This document shows, piece by piece, positions 43,877 to 52,661 of a stretch of 64,000 nucleotides of DNA. A program made the position numbers and the translations under genes. Each line of letters starts with the position of its first letter. Positions within the stretch are counted from its first letter, which is position 1. The notes under the pieces are model-generated. The model saw only the letters and a list, made by a program, of their open reading frames with translations, had not been told where the DNA came from and made no database searches. Source of the stretch: G965215055 sp965242685 (GTDB lineage: Bacteria; Pseudomonadota; Gammaproteobacteria; UBA4575); NCBI GenBank assembly GCA_965242685.1, contig OZ251487.1, positions 1,302,001 through 1,366,000 of the forward strand. Direction: 5' to 3'.

Positions 43877-45016
43877 ATGAACAAACCTGGGCAGCAAACC
43901 AATTCGCATAAAAACCTCGCCATGCGCTCATACATTCAGCGCGTGGCGACAGGGCCCGAATACAGCAAAGATATCTCTTTTGAAGAAGCACGCGACGCCA
44001 TGCGCCACATCCTGGCCGGCACTGCCGACCCTGTTCAAGCCGGCATTTTCCTGATCGCTCTGCGCATGAAGCGCGAGACGCTGGATGAAAACGGTGGCTC
44101 ACTGCAAGCGATCATGGACTCATCCACTATCGTCACCGCGGACGTCGATCGCGTAATCGACATTGCCGATCCCTATGACGGCTACACTCGCGGTCTGCCG
44201 ATGTCGCCCTTTTTGCCCGCGGTGCTGGCCGCGTGCGGCTTGCATGTCGTCTCGCACGGTGCCGAATCCGTAGGGCCAAAATATGGCGCCACCCATCGCA
44301 AAGTGCTGCGTGCCGCAAACATTAATGTTGATCTTACTTTGCAACAGGCCGTACAAAGGATTAGTGATCCGGATATTGGATGGGCGTATCTCGACCAACG
44401 AGAAATTTGCCCGCCACTGCACAACTTGATCCCTTTACGCACAAAGATCGTCAAACGCCCCGTTATCACCACCGTGGAAGTCCTGATCGGTCCGGTGCGG
44501 GGAAAACACACTACCCACCTGATGACCGGCTACGTTCACAAGCCCTACCCACCAGTGTACGAACACCTGGCAAAGCTGGCGGGGTTTGACTCGGCAGTGC
44601 TGGTAAGAGGCGTTGAAGGCGGCGTGATCCCATCTCTGAAACAGGAATCAAAGTATTTCGAGTACCATAACAAGGGCGAATTGACCGAGGTCAACATTCA
44701 CCCTCAACAAGTCAACGTCCACCAAGACGTGCGCACCGTTCCCCTACCCGCGCTTCCTCCCGCTGCCGAAGGAGATGAAACTGCGGCAAAGGTTAACATT
44801 GAAGCCCTTGCCCGTCATGCGGCGGAAACCGGACTGGCGGCACTGGAAGGGCAGCAAGGCCCGGCACGCGACAGTCTGATCTATTCAGGCGCAATCATGC
44901 TTACCCATGCGGGAGTGAAAGCAAACTTGCAAAACGCGGCAGAGAAAGTCAAAACCATAATTGATTCCGGCAATGCCCTGAGACACTTGCAACAAAATCA
45001 ACTGCATTCAACATAA
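43877..45016 (+). CDS. TrpD2/thymidine-phosphorylase-like nucleoside phosphoribosyltransferase family protein
   Basis: A 379-residue protein of the glycosyltransferase family 3 fold shared by anthranilate phosphoribosyltransferase and thymidine phosphorylase. The N-terminal helical domain has ISFEEARDAMRHILAGTADPVQAGIFLIALRMKRE. The glycine-rich phosphate loop is changed: ADPYDGYTRGLPMSPFLPAV replaces the usual D-x-x-GTGGD. It therefore resembles the TrpD2 (YbiB) group, which binds nucleic acid, rather than true TrpD. HGAESVGPKYGATHRKVL and VRGVEGGVIPSL are also typical. It is followed after 26 bp by a 64-residue gene. Confidence 0.8.
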   Translation: MNKPGQQTNSHKNLAMRSYIQRVATGPEYSKDISFEEARDAMRHILAGTADPVQAGIFLIALRMKRETLDENGGSLQAIMDSSTIVTADVDRVIDIADPYDGYTRGLPMSPFLPAVLAACGLHVVSHGAESVGPKYGATHRKVLRAANINVDLTLQQAVQRISDPDIGWAYLDQREICPPLHNLIPLRTKIVKRPVITTVEVLIGPVRGKHTTHLMTGYVHKPYPPVYEHLAKLAGFDSAVLVRGVEGGVIPSLKQESKYFEYHNKGELTEVNIHPQQVNVHQDVRTVPLPALPPAAEGDETAAKVNIEALARHAAETGLAALEGQQGPARDSLIYSGAIMLTHAGVKANLQNAAEKVKTIIDSGNALRHLQQNQLHST

Positions 45017-45042
45017 TGTTTTTTACAATGAGGAGATCATAA

Positions 45043-45237
45043 ATGGACCAGACCTACAGAAACACCGTAACTAGAATGGAAGACGCAGGTGTAGACCCCG
45101 AGTACGTGCTTGGCTGGCAAGGCGGCTATCTGGGGCACCCGGAACGTGAAGAACAGCGCGTCACCGAAGCCTACACCGCAGGATATGAAGATGGACAAAC
45201 TAAAAATACCGACAATTTCAGCAAATGGAAAAAATAA
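45043..45237 (+). CDS. Small acidic protein linked to the TrpD2-like gene
   Basis: A 64-residue hydrophilic protein with a good ribosome site (GAGGAG, about 8 bases before ATG 45043). The central VLGWQGGYLGHPEREEQRVT and AYTAGYEDGQ give repeated aromatic-glycine turns that faintly recall ribosome modulation factor, but no family is recognised. It lies 26 bp after the TrpD2-like gene, probably co-transcribed, and its 3' flank is the edge of the GT-C copy 3 duplication block. Confidence 0.65.
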   Translation: MDQTYRNTVTRMEDAGVDPEYVLGWQGGYLGHPEREEQRVTEAYTAGYEDGQTKNTDNFSKWKK

Positions 45238-45267
45238 AATTGAAGGAGTGTGCCCGTACTTCGGGAA

Positions 45268-45357
45268 AGAGAAAATTCTGCCACAAACCGGCTCGGCCTT
45301 GTTGTTGAACCGTGCAGCTTTTCAAGCACCGCATGAGAAACCGATCAATACCCGATA
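45268..45357. repeat. Upstream block shared by GT-C copies 2 and 3
   Basis: This stretch matches the reverse complement of about 31310-31395 before copy 2, e.g. GGCTCGGCCTTGT-GTTGAACCGT with few changes, followed by TCAAGCACC-CATGA. Copies 2 and 3 also share about 20 bp after the stop codon. The duplicated unit is therefore about 2 kb and includes promoter-proximal sequence. Confidence 0.7.
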
Positions 45358-47331
45358 TTGACCCCCTCTCCCCGCAGTTTCTCGCTAGGTAATACAAGAC
45401 GTTTCCCGGCCTCTCGCGGCGCCTGGGCAGTCCTCGCACTCTTTCTGTTGGCCGGCATCGCCGTGCTCGATGATTACGGCGTGGCATGGGATGAGTCCGT
45501 ACAAAGAAGACATGCCGAACAAAACCTGGATTACATATTAGGGGACCGGGATACGCTCCCAACAAAAAAAGTATACATATTTTATGGCGTCGCCTTCGAA
45601 CTCCCCCTGCTGTTGGTCGAGCGGGGCTTGGGACTGGAAGATACCCGCACCATCTATCTCAGCCGTCATCTGCTGATTCACCTGTTCTTTCTGCTGGGCG
45701 GGCTCTGCTGTTACCTGTTGGCCCTACGCCTGTTCAACAACCGAATCCTCGCCCTGGCCGCCATGCTGCTGTTCCTGCTACATCCCCGACTCTATGCCCA
45801 TTCCTTCCTCAACAGCAAGGATATTCCTTTCTTTAGTATGTTTATGATCGCCCTGTTGCTGATTCATCGCGCCTTTGCGCACGATACCATGCGGGCGTTT
45901 TTGTTATGCGGTGCGGCGGTGGCGGTGCTGATCAACCTTCGGGTCATGGGCGTCATGCTATTTATTGCGGTGGTGATGATGAGGGGCTTGGACGGGTTGT
46001 ATGCCACAAGCCGGGAAGAACGGAAACATATTCTGAAGACCGGCGGGGTTTTCATACTGAGCAGCGTCCTCGTGTTGTATGCCATCTGGCCGTACTTGTG
46101 GGAAGACCCGCTCGGGCGGTTGGTGGAGGCCTTCACTATCGCTTTCCGTTTTCCTTTCGAGAGTATCCAACTGTTCAAGGGGGAATTTGTCTACAACACC
46201 GATCTTCCGTGGGAGTATCTTCCCACCTGGTTTTTGATCACGACGCCGTGGGTCACGCTATTGCTTGGTCTAGCGGGCATGATTGTGGTGGGGCATCGGG
46301 GCCTCACCCAACCACGAAAAATAGTGCGCAATACACCACTGCGCTTTCAGTGGCTACTATTAGCTTGTTTTGTGTTGCCCATACTGGCCGTCATCGTTCT
46401 CAAACCTACGCTTTCCCAAGGCTGGCGGCATATGTATTTTCTGTATGCGCCGTTCTGTCTGCTGGCGGTGTATGGCCTACATTGGCTGCTATCTTTTTAC
46501 AGGCAAAAGTCCTGGCGGGCGAGTATCTACGCCCTGACGGGGATTGGCCTGGCTGTGGTGGTCATCGAAATGGCGCAGATTCATCCTTATCAAAATCTAT
46601 ACTTCAATGCCCTGGTAGACCGTCGCACACCCGGATACCTGCGCGCCCAGTATGAGGTGAAGTATCAGGGAGTTTTCCAGCGCGAAGGACTGGAATACTT
46701 GCTGGAACGCTATCCCGATTCGCCCATCCATGTTTACGGGAAGGATGGCTTTATAGAAAGAAACCGGATGATTTTGCCCGCATCAGACCGACAGCAAATC
46801 ATAGCGGATGCCGCGTGGCCCGATTTCTACATCGACGACTACCGTCGAGATGTTTGGAAAGGGGAAAGACCGGATATCTTCAATTCTATTTATACGCGCA
46901 AGGTCTACAACAACCCCATTTTCGCGGTGTATGCCGTGAACCTGGATTTTCTGGATGAGTCCAATCAAGCCTTCTATCGGAACATCTACCACAAGGTAAA
47001 GGCCGAGATGCCAGGCATTCGTTCCGTCTTTGATGTGTATGTGCACGACGGCAAGCTGGTTTATGTTAGGAAACTATGTAGCGCGGAAGACCTGCGGAGA
47101 CGTTTTTTTTTACACGTCTTGCTGGTCAACGAAACCGACCTTCCCGACTGGCGAAAGCCATACGGCTTTGACAATCGGGACTTTGATTTCCACGAGTACG
47201 GGGTACGCTTTGACGGGAAATGTATGGCGGTCGTGCCGTTGCCCGAGTATGAAATTAGCTCGATCCGCACCGGACAGTTCACTCGGAAAAGCGTGATTTG
47301 GGAAGGGAAGTTTTCTCTCAAACAAGACTGA
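45358..47331 (+). CDS. GT-C membrane glycosyltransferase, copy 3 (inverted; interrupted C tract)
   Basis: A 657-residue PMT/ArnT-like protein on the strand opposite to copies 1 and 2. The long frame opens with a TTG at 45358 lacking a ribosome site. The ATG at 45333, equivalent to the copy 2 start, reads 19 codons and stops at TAA. The former poly-C run is here CCCCCTCTCCCC, no longer a homopolymer. Residues 25-45 form TM1 and VLDDYGVAWDESVQRR is the acidic catalytic loop. One C-terminal module follows (GFDNRDF, DGKCMAVVPLPEYEI, IRTGQF), ending KFSLKQD as in copy 2. Active only if TTG or a later start is used. Confidence 0.8.
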   Translation: MTPSPRSFSLGNTRRFPASRGAWAVLALFLLAGIAVLDDYGVAWDESVQRRHAEQNLDYILGDRDTLPTKKVYIFYGVAFELPLLLVERGLGLEDTRTIYLSRHLLIHLFFLLGGLCCYLLALRLFNNRILALAAMLLFLLHPRLYAHSFLNSKDIPFFSMFMIALLLIHRAFAHDTMRAFLLCGAAVAVLINLRVMGVMLFIAVVMMRGLDGLYATSREERKHILKTGGVFILSSVLVLYAIWPYLWEDPLGRLVEAFTIAFRFPFESIQLFKGEFVYNTDLPWEYLPTWFLITTPWVTLLLGLAGMIVVGHRGLTQPRKIVRNTPLRFQWLLLACFVLPILAVIVLKPTLSQGWRHMYFLYAPFCLLAVYGLHWLLSFYRQKSWRASIYALTGIGLAVVVIEMAQIHPYQNLYFNALVDRRTPGYLRAQYEVKYQGVFQREGLEYLLERYPDSPIHVYGKDGFIERNRMILPASDRQQIIADAAWPDFYIDDYRRDVWKGERPDIFNSIYTRKVYNNPIFAVYAVNLDFLDESNQAFYRNIYHKVKAEMPGIRSVFDVYVHDGKLVYVRKLCSAEDLRRRFFLHVLLVNETDLPDWRKPYGFDNRDFDFHEYGVRFDGKCMAVVPLPEYEISSIRTGQFTRKSVIWEGKFSLKQD

Positions 47332-47413
47332 AAAATCAGGCAAAAACGAGTTCAGAAACGGGCAAAAGGATTTTGTGAAAAAGGGTGCGCCTGCCAAAGT
47401 ATCCAAGAAAAAT

Positions 47414-48028
47414 CTACTCTTCCCCCCACACCCCATTTTCAGGGATAGAGGGTGGCGCGAAGTCGGCTTCGCGTAAAGAGGTTTCCTGTCCCTTGAAGAC
47501 TCGTTTGAGTCCCAACAGCAGCTTTGGAATTTCCGAGTCAATGACGTAATCGGGGATCCATTTGTTGTCTTTTTTGCCCATCACCGCCTGCACGTGATTG
47601 CCCGCCAACCGCCGCATAGAAAAGGCGGGGCCGTTGTCGTGGTTATACCCACATTCGGAGTATTCGCTCATCCTGTCGTTCAGCAAGCCGATGAATTCCT
47701 TGCGGTACTCCCCTACCCCGCATACTTCTTCACAGTTTGTCTGCATGGTGCCGGCAAGGTGCCGACCCAGGGCATTGATAAACAACTGTCGCTCGGCGGC
47801 GGTCATGTCATCGAATACCATGCGGTCGGCAATGTGGGCACCAAAGGCGACAAACTCAGCAATGACCTGTAATCGCTGCCACTGCGTGCAAGTTTCAAAA
47901 CCTTCGTTTTCAAGAAACAGGCAGGCGTCCGCAGCCAGTACCCAGAGATTGAAGCCGACCACGCCGGCAACCTGTTCCGGCGTTCGTTTCCTGTCTTTCA
48001 GGTTCCATCTGGTCTTCAATCTTGCCAC
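47414..48028 (-). CDS. Unknown 204-residue protein
   Basis: A largely helical, probably cytoplasmic protein (no signal or TM) that I do not recognise. Features include VVGFNLWVLAADACLFLENEGFET at the N-terminus, CEEVCGVGEYRKEFIGLLNDR in the middle (CxxxC) and MSEYSECGYNHDNGPAFSMRRLAG. A short acidic, proline-containing C-terminus follows. It is divergent from the Sfum_1244-type gene with about 68 bp between. Its position among sulfur-oxidation genes suggests a related role, but there is no direct evidence. Confidence 0.65.
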   Translation of the reverse strand: MARLKTRWNLKDRKRTPEQVAGVVGFNLWVLAADACLFLENEGFETCTQWQRLQVIAEFVAFGAHIADRMVFDDMTAAERQLFINALGRHLAGTMQTNCEEVCGVGEYRKEFIGLLNDRMSEYSECGYNHDNGPAFSMRRLAGNHVQAVMGKKDNKWIPDYVIDSEIPKLLLGLKRVFKGQETSLREADFAPPSIPENGVWGEE

Positions 48029-48096
48029 GTCGGCATGTTATTCTCTTGGTTATAACGTTTCTTCATCCAAATACGCAGCCGGGGTATAATGGACGC

Positions 48097-49140
48097 ATGC
48101 CCAATCACGCTGAATCACTTTGCAAAACAGTTCAAAAAAACTGTGACATCTCCGATGCACACCATGCCACAAACTATACGCTGTGTATCTACCTTTTAAA
48201 AATGCGCGAATACTTTCGCTGGGAAAACGGTTATTCATGCAATGACGCCCTGCCAAAGAAAGACATCGGGACGTGGATGCAGGAACGTGAAAATCTGTGG
48301 GAAAACCTGTCGGGGAAAAACTTTCTTCCCTTGCTGATAGACGGCCGCGAATTCGGCCCGTTCGACACCGAAGACATCAACGAGGCCCTTGCCCCCAGGG
48401 GCTACGTATACAGCGGCGGCGTCGGTCGGCATGCGGCCCCTCATTTCTTTCTGGCCAAACTGGAAGCAAAAGAAGTCTACAATGACTTCACCGTATATGT
48501 CTCCGCAGATGAATGCGCGCGTGACCTCACCTCGCCTCCCGCCATGACGCTGGGCAAAAATGTATTCATCCGCCGTGAGGCATTGCGCCAGTATCTGTGG
48601 GAGAAGTTTCAGGAATGGCAATGGTGCAAGCTCGAAAACGCGATGGCCAAGGCATTGTCGTTTTACAATTTCGGCGAAAACGTCGACGTTGCACTTGACC
48701 GAATGACGGACAACGAGCTGGAGGCGGCGGCACTGCACGAGATCGGCGAGTTCACCGCCACGCTGGAGCTGGGTGAGGACTGGCGTGAAATAGTTGCCGC
48801 CCTGCCGCGTTCACGTGTGGAACTCATGGTCAGGGCGGTCAAGGACTTGCTTGCAGATTGCATCTCCACACTGCCCGGCCTGATCGAAAACTATAATCCG
48901 GCGTCGCTGCATTTCTACGCGGCCAATCTGGTCGCCATGCGCAAGGAGTTGTTTCCCGGCTTTCAAATCGCATATCAAACCTGGAACGATACCAACGATC
49001 TCAAGCCTCTCAAAAGGCTTGTCGCGACAGGCGTAAGACATTGGTCAAACGTAGCCAACGACATGCTGGATTGTTACAGGCGGGAAGACGATAGCAAATG
49101 GTCAAGATTAATGGCCATTGTAGAGACGAGACCGTTGTAA
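48097..49140 (+). CDS. Sfum_1244-type conserved protein
   Basis: From the ATG at 48097 it has 347 residues; an upstream frame to 48022 has no support. It matches from memory the uncharacterised Sfum_1244 family of sulfate reducers and sulfur oxidisers. The N-terminus CDISDAHHATNYTLCIYLLKMREYFRWENG is distinctive, with two cysteines 14 residues apart. AALHEIGEFTATLELGEDW is an HxxGE-type segment, and a helical C-terminus follows. No signal peptide, probably cytoplasmic. Function unknown; sharing between both Dsr directions suggests a link to dissimilatory sulfur metabolism. Confidence 0.7.
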   Translation: MPNHAESLCKTVQKNCDISDAHHATNYTLCIYLLKMREYFRWENGYSCNDALPKKDIGTWMQERENLWENLSGKNFLPLLIDGREFGPFDTEDINEALAPRGYVYSGGVGRHAAPHFFLAKLEAKEVYNDFTVYVSADECARDLTSPPAMTLGKNVFIRREALRQYLWEKFQEWQWCKLENAMAKALSFYNFGENVDVALDRMTDNELEAAALHEIGEFTATLELGEDWREIVAALPRSRVELMVRAVKDLLADCISTLPGLIENYNPASLHFYAANLVAMRKELFPGFQIAYQTWNDTNDLKPLKRLVATGVRHWSNVANDMLDCYRREDDSKWSRLMAIVETRPL

Positions 49141-49171
49141 CTCTGGAGATGGGCGTCCGCATATCTGAACG

Positions 49172-49798
49172 ATGAGCACAGCAGATCTGGCGACCATTCA
49201 AGATGGCGCCGCAAGTTCCTTACAAACCATCCGTGAGATCAAGCCCGGCAGCTTTATCTTTGAACGACACAATGCCCTTGCACGTGATTTCTGTACACAA
49301 GTGGTCACGCGGTTTGAACAGGCAAAAAACGAACACTACGAAGGCCGTATTGGACAACGCACCGACAAGGATACCCACATCAAAAAATCGACCGATCTCG
49401 TAGTGAGTGGCAAGGCACACTGGCAAGACATTGACCGTACCCTGTTTCACTCGCTGGGGGCCGCCATAAGCGAATTTCGTGCGGCGTATCCATTCTTCAC
49501 GGGGGCATTCAAGGACATGGGCTACGGCATACAGAGGACCCGTGCGGGAGAATATTATCATTGGCACATTGACGGCGGCAGTCATGAATTCAGCCATCGT
49601 CAACTGGTAGCGATCTGGTACCTGAACGACGTGCCCGGGCCGGGCGGCGAAACAGAGTTTCGGTTTCAAGACGTAAAGGTCAAACCCGAGGTCGGCAAGC
49701 TGATCCTGTTCCCACCTTTCTGGACCCACGAGCACCGCGGGATGACGTTGACACAGGGGGTGAAGTACATTGCCACTACCTGGGTAGTGTTTGCGTAG
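49172..49798 (+). CDS. 2OG-Fe(II) oxygenase (prolyl hydroxylase-like)
   Basis: A 208-residue non-haem iron dioxygenase. The iron triad is visible as His and Asp in YYHWHIDGGSHEF (HxD) and the distal His in PPFWTHEHRG. The 2-oxoglutarate-binding basic residue would be the Lys in GVKYIATTW. GETEFRF and GKLILFPP are core strands of the P4Hc fold. The substrate is unknown, probably a protein. It is 2 bp upstream of the GNAT gene and is one of three such oxygenases around dsr. Confidence 0.85.
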   Translation: MSTADLATIQDGAASSLQTIREIKPGSFIFERHNALARDFCTQVVTRFEQAKNEHYEGRIGQRTDKDTHIKKSTDLVVSGKAHWQDIDRTLFHSLGAAISEFRAAYPFFTGAFKDMGYGIQRTRAGEYYHWHIDGGSHEFSHRQLVAIWYLNDVPGPGGETEFRFQDVKVKPEVGKLILFPPFWTHEHRGMTLTQGVKYIATTWVVFA

Positions 49799-49800
49799 CG

Positions 49801-50235
49801 TTGATTATCTATAAATCCCCCGTCACTGCCGAAGAGTTTGCCGAATATTTTTTATTTCGGTGGCAGATGCTACGCAAACCGCTCAATCTGCCGCGCGGCA
49901 GCGAGCGGGATCAACTGGAAAGACAAGCCTTCCACATCGCCGCATACCATGATCACGCAGTAGTCGGCGGCGGCAGACTGCATGCGGAACCCGACGGCTC
50001 GGCACGCATCCGTTACATGGCCGTGCATGAGGAATATCAGAATCGCGGCGTCGGCAGCACCATTCTCGGTAGGCTTGAAAAAACCGCACACACCAGAAAC
50101 CTGCAAACCTGTTGGCTGTACGCCCGCCGGGGAGCGGTTGGTTTTTACGTCAAAAATGGCTATGCCGTGACGGGCAAAGGGAATAGTGAGCGGCCCGAGA
50201 TAGAGCACTGGAGGATGGAGAAACAGCTGGTCTGA
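49801..50235 (+). CDS. GNAT family N-acetyltransferase
   Basis: A 144-residue acetyltransferase starting with TTG at 49801, 2 bp after the oxygenase stop. Acetyl-CoA motif A reads IRYMAVHEEYQNRGVGSTIL with the R/Q-x-x-G-x-G/A turn, and GFYVKNGYAVTGKG is the C-terminal GNAT block. It resembles the short ElaA/YjcF-like group. The substrate is unknown. It converges on dsrL with a 103-bp gap without a visible terminator. Confidence 0.82.
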   Translation: MIIYKSPVTAEEFAEYFLFRWQMLRKPLNLPRGSERDQLERQAFHIAAYHDHAVVGGGRLHAEPDGSARIRYMAVHEEYQNRGVGSTILGRLEKTAHTRNLQTCWLYARRGAVGFYVKNGYAVTGKGNSERPEIEHWRMEKQLV

Positions 50236-50338
50236 AAACAACCGTCACTATCAAACACTATCAAACCGCCCCATCAAACGATGCCGCGGACTAGGCTGGC
50301 TCGTCCCGAACCGCAAAGACGCCCCGAAATATATAAGG

Positions 50339-52276
50339 CTAGTAAGTCAAGCCCATCTTGATGTAACCGCTGGGACAGACGTCGGCGCATATGTGACAAC
50401 CCACGCATTTGTCGTAGTCAGTGTCAACATAGCGCCCCATGGCACGTTGGTCTTTTTTGACCCTGAAGATGGCGTCTTCCGGACAGTAGACTACACAGTT
50501 GTCACACTCGAAGCACATCCCGCAGCTCATGCAACGCGCCGCTTCTTCAATCGCCTTTTCTTCTTCCAGCACCGAGAACCTCTCCTGGAAGTTGCTCAGT
50601 ACGTTTTCGGCAGTGATGTCGGCTTCATCACGTCGGTTCATCAGCTCGTGTTCGAAATAGGCGAGGTGCAGTTGATCGCTGGTCGCAATTTCGGTAGAGG
50701 AGCGGTCTTCGTAGTTATGTACCGCAAAACCTGAGGAGTCGGTACCCCAAACTTCTTCATCAGGCTCAAACTTTTCGGGCCCCAAACCACGCCCTCGCAA
50801 TTCGTCCAGCAGCTTGAAATGGTGCGTGTCAATTTTGGGACGCTTGGGGATCTCCCGATCATTCAGGTAGTGATCGATGCCTTCCGCAGCAATTGACGCC
50901 TGACCAATTGCCGTCGTTAATAGGTGTGGCTTGACGGCGTCTCCGGCTACGAAATGTCCCGGCTTGCCGACCACTTGGTAAACATTGTCGGCGTCCATCA
51001 GTCCCTTACCGTTGTCAAACTCTTCAAGGCCGGTGTAGTTGCCCGCCTGGCCGGTTGCGCTAACAATCAATTTGCATTCGATGTCAAACGCTTTGTCTTC
51101 CTTGACCTTTAATTCGCCATCAACTTGTTCCACCGGTGCTACCTTCAAGGCCTTGGCGCGCCCCATGTCGTCCTTGATGACTTCAATGGGAGACAGGCCA
51201 TCATGAATTTCCACACCTTCGCGGATCACGGCGTCAAGCTCGTGTTTGGTAGCGGGTGCCTGGGAGATCGGCCGGCGATATACAACCCACACGTCGGCAC
51301 TTTTGCGGCGTGCCACGGTCGCCACGTCATGCACGGTATGCCCCAGAATCACGTTGTCGGGGTGATCTTTTTCGGTAGTGTTGTGAATGTTGCCGATGCG
51401 GCGCGCCACGGCGAGCACATCCATTGCCGTGTCGCCGGCACCGATCACTAATACGCGCCCATCAAGATATTTCAATCGCCCTTCATTAAATGCCCGCAGG
51501 TACGACATGCCATCAACACAGTTGGGCGCGTCTCCGCCAGGGATCGGCAGTTTTTTACCGTCTATCGCACCAATACCCCAGAAGACGGCGTCAAAATCTT
51601 TTTCCAATTCTGCCACGGTAACGTCGGTACCGACTTGAGTATTCAATCTTACTTCCACGCCCATGTCGATGATCCGACTGATTTCACCTTCCAGCACCGA
51701 ACGCGGCGTGCGATAGCCCGGAATGCCGAACACCATCATTCCCCCGAGTTGGCTGTAGGAATCGAAGATCGTGCAAGCGTGACCCCTCTGACGCAGGAAG
51801 TAGGCGGCCGTCAACCCGGCACAGCCGCCACCGACAATGGCGACCTTCTTGCCGCTTTCCTGCTGCGGTACGAAATCGGCATAGTCGAGGTTTTGTTTCA
51901 GTGCCCAGTCACCGACGTATTGCTCGACGGCGTTGATGCCGACCGCTTCTTCAACTTCGTTGCGGTTACAGCCGTCCTCGCACGGCGCCGGACACACGCG
52001 CCCCATCACCGAAGGAAAGGGGTTGGACATCGTCATGCGGCGGAAAGCATATTCCTGCCAGGTGGTATCGCCCAGGGGTTTGTCAATGCCTCGAACGATG
52101 GACAGCCAGCCGCGAATGTCGTGGCCGGACGGACAACTTGCCTGGCATGGCGGAGTACGATGAATGTAAGTGGGGCAAATCTCCGACAGACCATTCTGCA
52201 CGACGTCCTTGCTCCATTGTGTCGTGATATGGTCACCGTCCTCGTAACGTCGAAACGTAAGTTTGTTTTCCGCCAT
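50339..52276 (-). CDS. dsrL: DsrL, NAD(P)H:acceptor oxidoreductase of the rDsr pathway
   Basis: A cytoplasmic iron-sulfur flavoprotein that takes electrons from rDsrAB to NAD(P)+. From the ATG at 52276 (ribosome site GGAGGT 5 bases upstream) it has 645 residues, close to known DsrL. The N-terminal GltD-like Fe-S domain has CQASCPSGHDIRGW and CPAPCEDGCNR. The FAD site is VAIVGGGCAGLTAAYFLRQRG and the NAD(P) site VLVIGAGDTAMDVLAVARRIG. A C-terminal extension carries two [4Fe-4S] ferredoxin sites, CMSCGMCFECDNCVVYCP and CVGCHICADVCPSG. That extension separates DsrL from ordinary glutamate synthase beta chains. It lies outside the main dsr operon, on the opposite strand. Confidence 0.88.
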   Translation of the reverse strand: MAENKLTFRRYEDGDHITTQWSKDVVQNGLSEICPTYIHRTPPCQASCPSGHDIRGWLSIVRGIDKPLGDTTWQEYAFRRMTMSNPFPSVMGRVCPAPCEDGCNRNEVEEAVGINAVEQYVGDWALKQNLDYADFVPQQESGKKVAIVGGGCAGLTAAYFLRQRGHACTIFDSYSQLGGMMVFGIPGYRTPRSVLEGEISRIIDMGVEVRLNTQVGTDVTVAELEKDFDAVFWGIGAIDGKKLPIPGGDAPNCVDGMSYLRAFNEGRLKYLDGRVLVIGAGDTAMDVLAVARRIGNIHNTTEKDHPDNVILGHTVHDVATVARRKSADVWVVYRRPISQAPATKHELDAVIREGVEIHDGLSPIEVIKDDMGRAKALKVAPVEQVDGELKVKEDKAFDIECKLIVSATGQAGNYTGLEEFDNGKGLMDADNVYQVVGKPGHFVAGDAVKPHLLTTAIGQASIAAEGIDHYLNDREIPKRPKIDTHHFKLLDELRGRGLGPEKFEPDEEVWGTDSSGFAVHNYEDRSSTEIATSDQLHLAYFEHELMNRRDEADITAENVLSNFQERFSVLEEEKAIEEAARCMSCGMCFECDNCVVYCPEDAIFRVKKDQRAMGRYVDTDYDKCVGCHICADVCPSGYIKMGLTY

Positions 52277-52337
52277 GATTACCTCCACGGAAATAGATTT
52301 TCTTCAATATCCCGAATATACGGGTGAGCTCGCCAGG

Positions 52338-52661
52338 TTATTCTAATATAACTTCCGTCAATGTCATATCTCCCGAAGTGTCTATATCAATTACACGAAT
52401 ACCAGGCACCTTATTCATTATATATGCCGCCATAAGCCCTACGGTAGCCGTTTTCTCCTGCTGAATTGCGGTAAGCATCTTGTCTGCCGCGATTTGACAA
52501 CGCTGCACGTCATCGGGCATGTCTACCCAGGTGCGGCTCATCTGCCAGCCCTTGTCCATGTCCGCATCCATTCTCTGAAACGCATCCCGTGCGCTGTGCA
52601 GCATTTCATCCCTTACTTCCAGGGGAAAAGTTTTCTCATCAATCGTTACTTTGAGTATCAT
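52338..52661 (-). CDS. Unknown 107-residue protein upstream of dsrL
   Basis: From the ATG at 52661, 107 residues, soluble. It starts MILKVTIDEKTFPLEVRDE (beta strands), then a helical part with DMDKGWQMSRTWVDMP and CQIAADKMLTAIQQEK. It ends in a second beta part (GIRVIDIDTSGDMTLTEVIL). No family is recognised. It lies 61 bp upstream of dsrL on the same strand, so co-transcription is likely and it may be a dsrL-associated factor. It is divergent from the PiuC-like gene, with 53 bp between. Confidence 0.65.
   Translation of the reverse strand: MILKVTIDEKTFPLEVRDEMLHSARDAFQRMDADMDKGWQMSRTWVDMPDDVQRCQIAADKMLTAIQQEKTATVGLMAAYIMNKVPGIRVIDIDTSGDMTLTEVILE

Noticed and set aside
43877..45016. Thymidine phosphorylase (deoA) or trpD
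   Set aside because: The glycine-rich phosphate loop of both enzymes is altered; the TrpD2-like assignment fits better.
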